DNA of 64,000 nt from Cenococcum geophilum 1.58. Its lineage: Eukaryota; Ascomycota; Dothideomycetes; Gloniales; Gloniaceae. The stretch is taken from assembly GCA_001692895.1 (NCBI GenBank), contig KV748274.1:62001-126000 (forward strand), written 5' to 3'. A program made the position numbers and the translations under genes. Of the stretch, positions 10,301-22,855 are shown piece by piece (the first letter of the stretch is position 1; each line of letters opens with the position of its first letter). A model generated the notes under the pieces. It searched no databases. It was not told the DNA's origin and saw only the letters and a program-made list of their open reading frames with translations.

Positions 10301-13300
10301 TACTCCCCCAGCTTTGAGCCCTTATAGGTTAAAGCTGTATCACGGGTCTTGGTATGGTGTTAAGTTAAAAATACCCTATATCTTCTTGCTTGCCTTAATT
10401 AATTTATATCCTATCCTTAATATTAACTAAATTTAATTAATAAATAAATGTCTTATATTTCTGTCTTGGCAGAGCTTTTGTTAAGCTGTTTGCTACTATT
10501 GCTGTAATAGGCGTCCAGTTAATTCTAATTTAATTATTATGTACTTTTTGACATAACTAGTGGTGGTGTATATTAACGTGTTGGAGCTTTATAGATAGCT
10601 CTGGTCCGTTCTTTATAAGTAGTTAAATTGTCTATAGATTGTTACAGTTAATTATTTACCTATTATTTAAGGTTAATCTAATTTCTTTAAAGAAGCGACC
10701 CTACTAGATTAATTTTGTTCCTGTATATAATAGAGCTATAAGCTCTACCTTAATGCTTAACTTTATTACTAACGTCTGCTTAGTAGAGCGCTAGTTAATT
10801 AGTCCCCTAAATAGGGTAAACAGATATCCTTTTATACTACATCTGCTTATTAAGTCGTCTCTAAACGCTATATCGCTTACTCCCGTAAAGACTTAACTCC
10901 CTATATTATATCCTAAATATTTAATTGTGAGCGTCCTCGTTTAATATAGGTAGGCGATTACTTAATAAGCTGTGGCATTATATAGGGGTAAGGGGTTTTG
11001 TAGGAATTCTAATAGCTTACTTAAAGCTTAAGCTATATTAGGCCTTGTAATATAGGTCGTATAGAGAAGTAATCTAATTATCCTCTGGTAGATATAGGTG
11101 TCTTAATTTAAAGCTTCCTCTAGGTTTAGTAGGAGCTTATTAGTGCTTATAGGTATACTAACTAAGCGTATATTAGTTAAATAAAAGTTATTAGCAATCT
11201 TCTTAATATAAGAGTCTTAATAGAGCTATAGCTTCTTCTAACTCCTATCTTTTAAGACTTAAATTTTTAGGAACTAGGACAGTTTACCTAGGTCCTTTAT
11301 CTTATATCTTTTTATAAGTATATTCTTAAAGCTTAAAAGCTCTAACTGGTTCCCCTTAGTGCTTACGGCATAGATATCATCTATATAGAAGAATATAATT
11401 AGCCGATTGTTATAAAAGAGATATAGCTCTCTGCTAATAGGCTTTAACCCTAATTTAGTTAGTTCCTAACTTAAGTTATTATACTAGAGATATAGCAATC
11501 GTTAAAGTCCGTAGAGAGCTCTACGTAGTAGTAGATATTTACCCTTAATAGTAAATCTATCTAGACACTTAATATAGACTATTTTATTAATTAAGCTATT
11601 TGTAAACGCGTTAACAGCGTTGCCCTGCCAAACGTCTAAATTAAATGCTATGATAACTGCTGCGAGAGCTCTAAAGACTTTAGCTGCTAAAGTTACCGTA
11701 TAGGTATCCTTATAAATCGACTCTTATAGATCGCCTCTTACATAGAGTTGTGCTTTAAACTTCGTTAGATATCTATTAGTATCCGTTTTATAGGTAAATC
11801 TCTAGGTTATAGGCACCGTTTTAACTAATAGAGTCTTATTTACAACCTTAAATATTCTATAACCGTCTAGGTCCGTGTATTCTTTTATAACAGTAGTAAG
11901 GAACTCTTCCCTATACTAGTATTTTATAAGCTCCTTCTAGTTTTTAGGCGGAGGTAGTAGCTTATCGCGATAGATTTTCCTATAATATTTTAGGCCTATA
12001 TAGAAGGCTGCCTAAAGTGCTTTAAAGCTGTCTACCTTTTTAAGGTAAGTTAAATAAGCCATATACCGTTTAGGTAGCCTCTTTAATTACTTACCCTTTA
12101 TAATATTATCTTCCTTAACAGCTGCGCCGTCTTTATCCTATAAGTCATCCTCTATAGGTATATATTTATAATATAGTCGTTAATAGGTGGAGGGAGTAAA
12201 GGAGCTTAAGGATTCTTTAGTAGGAATTAATTAAGGTTCTAGCATCTTATCTAGGGTAGGTAGGAAATTGTCCTTTAAGGTTTATAAGCTTGCTACATTA
12301 TTATCTTAATTAGTCGCTTAGTCTTAATTTCCACCGAAATCTACCTATTAATTTCCATTGTTATCCACTTAAATTTTATCTAAAGTCTCGTCGTCCTTAT
12401 TTAACGTTTTATTAAGCTCTTCCTGAAGCGTCCTACCAACTTATAATATATTAATTACTTCCAAAATTTAATCAGCGCGTTTATGGAGTAGATTTGTAAG
12501 ATTTAGCTAATTGTCGTTATAAAGCAATTGCTTATTAAATGTGACATCTCTTATTTAAATTACCTTCTTTTCACTAGGTATATAGACCCTAAAGATATTT
12601 ATTAACTAGTACCTAACTAGGTATCTAATGTAAGCCCTTAGCTTAAGCTTTTAAGTGCGCGGAAGGTTATATTTAAGTAGGTAAGCTCTATAGCTATATA
12701 TACGTAGATAAGCTATATTTAGTTTTAATAGTAAGAGCCCTAGTGCTAACTAAAGCTTTTTAAAAAGTGTTATCTAGTTAAGCTGGGCGTTCGGTGTCCT
12801 ATTAATTAGATATACTATAGCTCTAATAATCTTTAGCTAGAGCTCTTCTGGTAATTAAGCTTTAATTTATATATAATAAGACTTAATAATAATTACCCCC
12901 CTAGAACGTTTAGTAGAACTATTTTAAGACTTTATATATAGGGCTAAGTGCTCTATCGTAATTCCTTTTTAGGCCGTCTAACTATAAAAGTCGCTACTAA
13001 GGGAGGTTTCGCCATTGATTTGGATGACCGCGATCTTCTGTTTATATTAACGCTTCACCTTATTTAAATATCATATAATTGCTTATGTTGTTAACGACTT
13101 TTAGGCAAAGGTCTCTACCTTATTTATCTATAAGAATTCTTTAAAGAAATATATTGTCTAATTATAACCGTTATACGCCACGATCTCCGTAAATAGGTTG
13201 ATATATACTTAGTAGAAGGGCCTTATTACCTTATTAGTAGGTGCTCTTCTTAATATAATTTTATAAGCCTTGCTAACAGCACAGGTGTTATAGTCGATCG

Positions 13301-15104
13301 TTATCAGTCCTTAAAGCTTCGTACCTCCTACCTCCTAGGGTAGATACTTAATCACTTTAGGTACTGTATAACCTAGTCTCTTATACTAAAGCCTTCCTAC
13401 TACTTCTTAATTAGGAAGGGGGTCTCACGATTAGATTGTAAATAAGGCCTTTAGTTTATTATATTTAAGCGTGTTTTAGTTATAATATTACCCGTAATAG
13501 GCAAACGTCTTACGATCGTCTTTATAATATAGTAGGTTCTTTTTATTGTCCCACTATATATTCTTATTATTAAACCTATCTAAATAGGCTAAATTTATAT
13601 AGAATGCCGGTATATACGCTGTATTAGCCAGTAGGATCCTTTTAGGGCCTACTGGCGTCTAAATTGTAACTACTATTGTCCCTATACTCTTAACCGGATC
13701 TAGGCCCGTTCCGGCGTATATAAAGTTATTACTTAGTTAGAGCTTATTAACGAATCTTAATTAATCGTTAATAACGTATATTATGATTCCGTTGTTAAAA
13801 ATCACGCTATTATATAGCTTATAGTTAAAACCTATATTATAGGCGCCCACTTAATATACGGTAAAGGTACCATAGTTATCTTCTTTTTGACTTCCGTCTG
13901 GGCTCTATATAGCTTTTTTTTATAGAGCTTCCTTACCTAAAGCCTCCTTCCTTATCTTTTTAATTTTTAACTTAGTCTAATCTAATACGCTTACAATCCT
14001 TTCCTTAACCTTTATAGCTGTAGCTTTATCTAATTTCCAGTCTTTTAATTAAACTGATTTATTAATATAAGGACACTCCGGAAACTAGTAAACATCTCTA
14101 TAGTAGTACAGTAAGGCGTCTTTCTTCTTTAACGTCCTAGATGGTGTAATAGGGGCCTTATCCTTAGGAGCCTTGTTCTTAAAAGCCTCGTCTTTATAAG
14201 CTCCGTTAATTAACTCGCCTTAAAAGCCTACTGTATTGGTACTAAGCTAATCTTTTTTTTTTTAGGCAGTCTCTATTTGTCAATAGTTCCGATATATTTT
14301 AACTAGTTAATCTATAGATATTATCTAGTTACTAGCCTAGTCGTATTTATTAAATTTAACCCTCCATATTAAGGCCTAGTTTAGTAATACTGGCTCTATA
14401 GCTAGCAGAAAGTCTCTAATTATTTAGTCGCCGTTTACGTCTAGCAATTTAATCTTTTTGTAGTCGTTATATATCTTCTCCTATTGCTATAACCAGGCCT
14501 TAAAGTTCTGATTCTTTAGGCCCTTTTTAACCTTCGCATATTAGGTAGATAGGTATAGCTCGCGTGCTATATTAGTAGGGGCAACCCTCTCCTTAAGAGC
14601 CACCAGTATGTTATATACTAAGTTAATACCTAGTATATAGGTATTAAGGTTCCTAGCTACTATACCAGTAATATAGCTTTATAGGGAGGTTAAAGCTACC
14701 TTTTACTTTTTATATTCCTTCTTTACTATTTTATACCTCTTATAGAGAATTAAAGCTCGTCCTTTTCGTCCTTAGAGAGAGCTGCATATAAGGTTGTTCC
14801 TAACTTCACATCTTAAGGCCTAAGAAAGACTAGTTTAAGTAAATAGGGCAACTGAGCCTGTTTGGTTAAGGGGTCGACGTATTTCTATATGTCTCCTATT
14901 CGAGCTTAAAGCCTAATTAGGTCGATCTATTCGTCCTAATTAGCTTAGTTTGATAATATTACCATCATAGTAATAGCTTGGGTAGGTTGAGAAGTCATAC
15001 TAAGAGGTGCTTGTAAAGACAAATAAAGTATTTAATAAGGGGTACGATTAGTTAAATTAATTAGTTAAATAGGTATAATATGGTAAGTCACCTGGGCTTA
15101 TAAC

Positions 15105-15249
15105 TGTCAATTAATAGTCCGTGCACTGATAAGTAAGTAAAGAATAAGGACTCTGTCTATTTAACTATAAAGAAAAGAAGCTATTTATATATAAGGTAGA
15201 TATCTAAAATAGGAAAGGGAGGGGGGGTATATAACTGAAACGGGGGTAG
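15105..15249 (-). repeat. 5' LTR of Copia element, first part
   Basis: Matches the first part of the LTR at 10096-10240. It stops at the Gypsy TSD GGTAG (15245-15249) and resumes after the Gypsy at 21438. Confidence 0.88.
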
Positions 15250-15461
15250 TGTTACGGCTTAAATAAATGCCTCTAAACCAAAGCTTGAACAAATGCTATA
15301 TTACAAAGATACTAAGCTAAAGAGAAGGAAAAAGGGGTCGCCAGGACCGATGTAAACATATATATAGGGTAAGCCGCCAAGGCGCTAGCTTTAGGCGGGC
15401 TAATCGCGGGTCAGCAGAATATGGCAGAATTTAGCAGGTAATATGCGATAGCGCCGTTACA
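15250..15461 (-). repeat. 3' LTR of Gypsy element
   Basis: 212 bp, from TGTTACGGC to GCGCCGTTACA, so the ends are inverted. Equal in length to the copy at 21226-21437. Contains the repeated short string TGGCAGAAT. Confidence 0.92.
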
Positions 15462-15679
15462 TTACCCCCCTCTTTAAAGAAAGCCTGCCTTTAGGCTTAG
15501 TTAGAAAATAGGGTAGTACTAGGCTTATAAACATAGGATTATAAAATATAAGATAAGGAGACAAAAGAGGATATAAGTACGTCCAGACTAAGTACAAAGG
15601 GCAATTATAGGCTAAGTAGAAGCACTAGGCTAGAAAGAGTAGCTACTAAAAGTCTTAGTACGGATCTAACCAATCAGAC

Positions 15680-15702
15680 AACTTTAACCGGCGGTTAAAG
15701 TT
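15680..15702. repeat. Shared 23-bp palindrome, Gypsy copy at 15.7 kb
   Basis: Arms AACTTTAACCG and CGGTTAAAGTT around a single G. It lies in the non-coding 3' region upstream (on minus) of the polypurine tract. Related copies with similar flanks are at 45133-45155, 46534-46556 and 52680-52702 in other elements. Confidence 0.85.
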
Positions 15703-18700
15703 CCTAGATATCTGATATTTTACGGTACTAGTAGAAAACGGCAGAATATAGCAGAATTTGGCAGACAGCCGTATTAGGGCTTTAGGGCGTTTTTGTCCCT
15801 ATATTCTTCCGGTAACTTATTATCTTTATTATATTAGCATTCCGTCTATTCATCTAGGTACTTTAGGGGTCCAGGCGCATTAGGGTATTAGTTATAGAAT
15901 TCTTTAAGCTTCTAGGGGCAGCCTATAAAGTTCTATATAGGGTACTAGGTTAGGTTAGGATCGTAGCCCTTCCATTAAATACGGTATTTTAGCGTTCCCC
16001 ATACTATCTTATAGGCCAGTATTTTATTAACCTCCTATTTACTGTTACCGTTTACTTAAACTAGTAGGGGCGGCTCATTCTTTTATCTAAGCAATAGGTT
16101 GTTTATAGCTTTCTATAACTTATCCAGTAAGAAGATAGGGTAAACCCTAATTAAATTTAGGAGCTTTATCTTATACAAGTTACCTATCTTCTTAAAAACC
16201 TTATACGGTCCTACCATCTAGTAGTCTAGCTTACGGCTAGGTCGTTTGGTCTTCTAATTCCTTATTATAACCCAGACTATATCGCTAGGGGCAAAATCGG
16301 GCTCTTAACGGTATTTATTCGCCTACTATTCTATTAACCTCTAAGCTTTTTCTAGGTTCTTACAGGCTACCGTCTAGGCCTCCTCCAATCGTTTAGCGTA
16401 CTATTGGGCCTTAATATAGGATAGCTTCTCTTATATAGTCTAGGGTTCTTCTAGCCTTTTTTAGTTAAAGCTTATATAGGGTAAGTATCCCATTTTTAGC
16501 TAAATTGGGGTAAACCCTGTAAAGTTATAGGGTAGGGTTACTTACGCGTAGTCTATTAAGGGTAGTAGTTTAGACTAGTTATCCTAGAAATAGTTAATAA
16601 AAGGCCTAAGCCTCTAGTCTAGGTACTAATTTATAATCTCTATCTAACCGTTTATCTAGGGGTAATAAGCTATAGAAAGCCTTAGCTTAATGCCTAGGAT
16701 CTAGGTAAACTTATTCCAGAAGGCCAATATAAACTATAGCCTATAATTAAATATAATAGTATCTAGTAGTCCGTAGATTTAGTAGACGTAATAAATATAT
16801 AGCCGGGCTGCCTCTTTAGCATCAATATTTTTATAATAGGAAATTAAAAATAGGCGTTTACTAAAGCGGTTAACTATAACTATAACTATATCATATCCGT
16901 TACGGTCCCTAGGTAGTTTATAAAAGTCTATAAAGATATACTACTAAGGGCACTCTAGTATTAGAAGTGGCTTAAGTAGTCCTAGGGTCTTATTCCGTGG
17001 GATTATAGCTCTCTAGCAGTCTTCGCAGTTCTATATATATTAATTAATATCTATAACCATTCTTGGCCAGTAATAGCGGCAGTTAATAATTTTATAGGTC
17101 TTGTTCTTACTAGGGTATACTATAGAGACTTAGCAATAAGCTTCGCGGATTAGTTTAGTCCGTAGATTGTTAATATTAGGGACTATAAGCCGCTCCTAGT
17201 ATAGGAGCAATCCTTCCTCCATCTTAAAATCGGGGTCTCCTTTTACGGCTTATTCACAAAGGGCCCTTAAGGCGTTAGCCATGCGGTTTACAGTTAGGAG
17301 GTAGTTAATTAGCCCTATTAGCTTATCTAAGGACTCCTCTATTAGTGCTAGCTTATTTTACTAGGAGTCTAGCTCCTTAAGAATCCGTGGATCAAGCTAT
17401 TCTAAATAGAGGAGGGCGCGCGTCTAATATTAGGTCTTTAGCTTATCCTAGGGTCCTACATCTTATTCTCTTTAGATTAGGGTATCAGCCTTAAAGTTTT
17501 ACTTACTAAAACGATATATAATTATAAAGAAGAATTAGGAGAGTATTTTAGCCTACTAGGCTTATTATTTAGTAAGCTGCTTTATAGTTATAAAGTACTT
17601 TAGGGCTTTATAATCTATATATATCTTAATTCAGGAGTTTATACCTTTAAGCTCTGCGCGCCATTAGAAGAGTAATTAAATAATAGCTAGCATTTCTTTA
17701 TTGTATACTTTATAGTTACACTTAGCTAGGTCTATTATCTTTAAGAAAAAAGCCATAGGGTACTATTTACTATCTGGATATAACTATAATAGGATTCCCA
17801 CTACAACCCTATTAGAGGCGTCCGTTTCTAGCATTAATTTAAAGTCTAGGTTATAGTAATAAAGGATTAAGAAAGAGATAAGCCGATCCTTTATCTCTTT
17901 AAAGGCCTCTATATAGCTATTATTAAAGACAAAAGGCGTATCCTTCCTAGTTAGTTATATAAGAGGTTTTGCTATAATTCTATAGTTATAGATAAACCGG
18001 TAGTAGAAGTTGCAGAAGCTAAGGAAGGATTAAATGCCTTTTACTATATAAGGGGGCTTTTAGTTACGAATTGCCTCTACCTTCTTAGGGTTAACCTTAA
18101 TTCCTTCTATAGTCACAATAAACCTAAGATATTTTATACGTTTTACTCTAAACTTATATTTCTTAATATTAACTTATAAGCCCGCGTTCCGTAGTCTCTC
18201 TAAGACCTTCTTAATATAAACTTAATACTCAAGTTTGTTATCTAAGTATATAAGAATATTATCTAGGTATACCGTATAGAATTCGTTAAGGTAATTAAAA
18301 AGAACGTTATTTATATACCTTTAGTACGTAGCCGGTTCGTTTATTAGTCTAAAAGGAAGAACTTTATATTTATAGGAACCATAATAGGTACGGAATATTG
18401 TTAAATCTTTAGATATAGGGTTTATCCTAATTTAGTAGAAAGCTTGGCGGATATTAAGTTTAGTAAAGATCTTTGCCTAGCTTAAATATATAAGGGTCTT
18501 ATTAATTAAAAGAATAGGATACCGGTCCTTTTAAGTAATAGTATTTAGCTTTTAATAGTTAATACAAAAATAAAGGCCTCTATTTAGCTTTTTTATAAAT
18601 AGGATAAGGAAAGCAAAAGGGGCTTAACTTGGCTTAATAAACCTTTTATCTAGGTTATTAATTAAATACTGCTTTATTGCTTTTAGCTTATCTATTAATT

Positions 18701-21225
18701 AATAGTAGAGGGGGCTATAGCCTAGCGAGTTATTAGCTTTTAATTAAATTTTGTAATTATATATCTAGTAGGGGGGTAACTTATCTAAGGCCGCCTTTAA
18801 GAATGTATCCTTATAGTTTATATAAATAGTAGAAAAAAGGCGTTTAACTAGTTCCTTATTAGTTTCCTTAGCTAGCCTTTCCTCTCTATTATTAATAATT
18901 TAGTTAATCTTATATAGGCTTATTATAAAGACCTTATTATCCTTCTGGTATATATTAAAGTAGAATACTATAGCGCTAATTACAGTAATATCTATAGTAG
19001 GGGGTTTGCTTAATAATAAGGGCGTATATAACTTTAGGGACTTCTAGGGTATTAGCGTTATTATTACCCCTTTTAGCTCCTATTACATCTTTTAGAGGTC
19101 ATCCTTTATATCCTATTAATACGTTCTTTTCTATACCGGTTAGATCTATACGATTTAGACGTTATCTATATTACTATCTATCCCGCTTCCGTATATAGAG
19201 TCCTCTTTAAACATAGCGCTTTAGGAGAGTATCTTTATTAGTACAGAGTTCTTTTTAGCTTCGCGGCGGGCGTCTTTTTAGGTAAAAGCTAGGTTACGGG
19301 CCTAGACATCCTACTAGTAGGTAGGGTCAGCCCTTACGGCTAGTATCTTACGGTTAGTTCAGATCTCCTTAATAAAGGAGGGCAACCTTAGTCTATCCTC
19401 CGGCTAGATAAACCGTCTTTATTATATATTTAACCAGATATTAAAATAGAACATCTATTTTCGTCTAAGGATTATATTATAAGACCCTAGGTCTAGGATA
19501 TAAAAGGGGATACTATATTAGCGTTGTCCATTAAAAGCGATATATAACTTTAAGACGTAGGTAATAGGCCAACTAGTTTAGCCATTATAGCCTTTTACCT
19601 AGACAGGCTTCTCTAGTTAAATGGCTTCTATATTTAGAAACTTAGCAACATTATTTATATAGGCAGTATTTATAAAGGCGAAGCTATTTGCTCTAGTGTT
19701 AATAAAGGCGGTTATATTAACTTTATATCTATTTTAAGATACTATATATAGAAATATAAAATACTTTCTACCTATTAACTAACTAAGATTAATCTCTTTA
19801 AGATTAATAGGGTACCCTAGGGGGGAGTTTTTCCCTAGGGTTCTTCTTTTCCCGACTTATTAGACGTTTCTCCTTCCTCTATTTCCTTAATATTGCCTAT
19901 ATCCTTTAGCTCCAGGCAGGACAAGATAAAGTAACCCTACTTATTATAGTTAAAGCACATAGCCAAGACAAAGTTAATTAGGGTATTATAGCGAATATTA
20001 GTTAATAGCGTAATATATAACTAGTTAGGCGAGGCTTATTAGTGCGTAGTTATAACCGCCTTTAGTAAAAGAGTAGTTATAACTTATCTTCCTACTCTAG
20101 CTCCTATAAGTATAGCTAGCGAGTTCTAATTATTATAGAGTTACTTCTACTAATTAGGGCGGGCGTTAATCCGCCTTAGTTCTAAGTCTAATAATAGGTA
20201 ATAAGCTGCAAGTCTTTTATAGGTTAGTAGGTTATCTAAGGTTATAGCAATCTTTTCTTATAGCTGGATTATTAGCTTATTATATAGGTCTAATTGGTAG
20301 TTCTTAAGGAAAACCTAGCCTTCTCCTATAAGGTATAGGAATTAAGTCTAAAATTTAGTAAAGGGTTAGTTTAGTTTTATTATTAGGCGATTATAGTTAT
20401 AACGGGCATTCCGTACTTTATTTAGGTTAATATAGATAGCCGCTAGGTGCCGTATTATCTTATTAATAGATATAAATTGGATAGGGGAGTTATCCTTAAA
20501 CTTAGCTTAAAGGTGCCGTTAGGCATCCCCAGTAGTTTAACTAAAGAGGTAGAGTATTTTAGCTTCTTTAGAAAGGAAATAATTATAGTTAATATAGAGC
20601 TTTCCTTATACTTAAATTCTCTAATTCTTAAAGATAGGGTCTATCCTATTAGATAGTAGTAGGGGGTTAGGGAGCTTAACAGACTTTAATTACTTTATTA
20701 TTATATCCGTACTCCCTAGTATATTATATTTAGTAAAGTAAATAGGTTAGCTAGGGCTTTAAGAAGGGGAAGCTAAGCTATTTTATAGAGCTATAAGGCT
20801 TTCTAGGATCTCTTATAGGGTCTTTTATATATTTCTTACTTTAAGATAATTGGCTTCCTAGCTGGCTACAAGGGCACAAATCTACTCGCGTACGTTTATG
20901 ATATTATTATTATCTTTAATTTCTAATCCTAATTAGATCTTAGGTTCCTCTTAAGTAGAGGCAGCTCTCTTAAATAAGCTTACTTTAGGTGCCATTATTA
21001 GCTTCCTAAGGTTTATCGGTATTATATACTTTAGTTTTAATTTTAGGTATATAGGTCTAGTCCTATCTAGCTTATAAGGTGGGATATTATCTAGGCCTTC
21101 CTAGGTAATATAAAGTTGTTTTAGTGTCTAAGTATAGCGCGTTAATATGTTGTTGTAGACAAAATTTCTTTAGGATAGGATATTATTAAGGCCTTCCTAG
21201 GTAAGATAGAGAGAGCTTAGTATAA

Positions 21226-21437
21226 TATTACAGCTTAAATAAATGCCTCTAAACCAAAGCTTAAACGAATACTATATTATAAAGATATTAAGCTAAAGAG
21301 AAGGAAAAAGGGGTCACTAGGACCGATGTAAACAAATATATAGGGTGAGCCGCCAAGGCGCTAGCTTTAGGCGGGCCAATCACGGGTCGGCAGAATATGG
21401 CAGAATTTGGCAGGTAACGTACGATAGCGCCGTTACA
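21226..21437 (-). repeat. 5' LTR of Gypsy element
   Basis: 212 bp, closely similar to 15250-15461, differing mainly by transitions. Ends GCGCCGTTACA directly before TSD GGTAG. Confidence 0.92.
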
Positions 21438-21502
21438 GGTAGTAGTACACCCGAAATGAGAACAAGGATAGGGTAATAGGCTAAATTCAACCTGAATCGA
21501 CA
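21438..21502 (-). repeat. 5' LTR of Copia element, second part
   Basis: Begins with the second GGTAG copy (21438-21442) and matches the remainder of the Copia LTR, ending CGACA. It is followed by the Copia TSD CTAAG at 21503-21507. Confidence 0.88.
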
Positions 21503-21735
21503 CTAAGAATTAAGGCCAACGGGTCAGGTTATAGAGGTTTTCAAAAGTGCTAGCAATCTATTGCTCGAAATAGAAAGGTAAAAACTCGATAAAGGCTTGT
21601 TAATAACTAGACTATATGCCTCTTCAAACTACTAGGAAATAAGTAACATTCAATAAAATCCCTGAAATAAGCTGTAAGCGACTAGAACACAATATCTTAT
21701 CCACAAATTCATTTACTAAGGATGTGGGTTATAAC

Positions 21736-22847
21736 CAGGGTGGGCGAAAATCATTATCAATTAGATTGATACGATACGCGATATCATATCATATCATATC
21801 ATATCGATTGATTTTTTCGATAAACCCCATCACCCCCCCTACTAAAATAATACACCCCCAATAGCCCAGCCAATATAGCTCTAAATTATATAAATAGGGG
21901 TTTATTTTATAGCTCTACTCTAAAACTATAAAATAAGCCCTTATTTATATAATTTAAAGCTATTTTAGTAGAGTTAATATGGGGTATTAGCTTGTGTATG
22001 CGACCGGCTCGTACGCAGTTTTCCTTACTAAAATATACCAAAATACACCTTTTTCTACTACCTATAACTTTATAAATTTTTAATAAATTTTTATAAAAAT
22101 TAAAACATAACTTATCTAATACTAAAATTATAATTTTATATAAAAAAAATAGAATATATAGCTACATAATAACTTCAGTATTAATAATTTTAATAAATTT
22201 AAGTTTTATTAAAAAAGTACTTTTTGACTTAATATTAAATATATATATACTATAAATATTACAATTTTTTTTATATAAAATTATTGTTTTAATATTAAAT
22301 AGGTTATATTTTTATTTTTATAAAATTTCATATAAAGGTTATAGAGTTATAGATGGTAGAAAAAGGTGTATTTTAGTATATTTTGGTATATTTTAGTAAG
22401 GAAAACTATATATAAGCCGGTCGCGTATATAAGCTAATACCTTATATTAACTCTACTAAAATAGCTCTAAATTATATAAATAAGGACATATTTTATAGTT
22501 TTAAAGTAGAGCTATACTAGTGGGGCTATTAAGGGTGTATTGTTTTGATAGAGTGGGAGATGCGCGACGTTCGGCTCTGGGCGAGTTACCAATATTTTGC
22601 GACCGATAGTAAACACACCCCCAATAACTCTACCAAAACAGCCCTAAATTATATAAATAAGGGCTTATTTTATAGCCCTAGAGCAGAGCTATAAAATAGG
22701 TCTCTGTTTATAAAATATAGACCTATATTGGTGGGGCTATAGGGGGAATGCTAAGATAATATCATGATACTTTGATCGATACGAAATATCGTATCGATCA
22801 TTGATTATCAATCGGATCGAGATAAGATTAGATTTTCGCCTACCCTG
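21736..22847. mobile_element. Non-autonomous hAT-like DNA transposon
   Basis: The terminal inverted repeat CAGGGTGGGCGAAAAT at 21736 is mirrored by ATTTTCGCCTACCCTG ending at 22847, flanked on both sides by the 8-bp duplication GTTATAAC (21728-21735 and 22848-22855). TIRs beginning CAGGG with 8-bp TSDs are the hAT pattern. The 1112-bp interior has no transposase frame. It holds direct and inverted copies of an AT-rich subrepeat (AATTATATAAATA with CACCCCCAATA) and a nested palindromic element. Short tandem ATATC units lie just inside the left end (near 21780-21804). Confidence 0.85.
22016..22408. mobile_element. Palindromic MITE nested in hAT-like element
   Basis: Left end CAGTTTTCCTTACTAAAATA and right end its reverse complement ending GGAAAACTA, meeting around AAAAAGTACTTTTT near 22211-22225. 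The inverted symmetry continues outside into the host element (GCGACCGGCT... / ...AGCCGGTCGC), so either the host is itself palindromic or the boundaries are wider. The same family appears at 31687. Confidence 0.7.
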
Positions 22848-22855
22848 GTTATAAC

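Larger units (their letters stand above)
15250..21437 (-). mobile_element. RIP-damaged Ty3/Gypsy retrotransposon inside the Copia LTR
   Basis: Full length, 6188 bp, with two 212-bp LTRs and TSD GGTAG on both sides (15245-15249, 21438-21442). Coding strand is minus: a gag CCHC zinc knuckle near 19921-19965, now with Tyr for one Cys and a stop for Gln; reverse transcriptase FYTVYLDNILIY near 18245-18283, where family YLDDI has become YLDNI. A polypurine tract with a G-run (15462-15476) abuts the 3' LTR at left. The mutations are C-to-T and G-to-A in CA/TG contexts. It inserted after the Copia element and is non-autonomous now. Confidence 0.9.
10096..21502 (-). mobile_element. RIP-damaged Ty1/Copia retrotransposon, interrupted
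   Basis: Complete by structure: 5-bp TSD CTAAG at 10091-10095 and 21503-21507; 3' LTR 10096-10300; 5' LTR split into 15105-15249 and 21443-21502 by a Gypsy element. On minus, a G-rich polypurine tract (near 10301-10312) abuts the 3' LTR. The coding region is on minus: a gag-like start MTSQPTQA near 15000-14970, and a Copia reverse-transcriptase motif FFYIDDIYAV near 11362-11395. Many in-frame TAA/TAG replace Gln codons, so the gag-pol is dead. No long frame survives between 10.3 and 15.1 kb. The right LTR end still has TG...CA, while the left end has decayed to TA. Confidence 0.88.
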
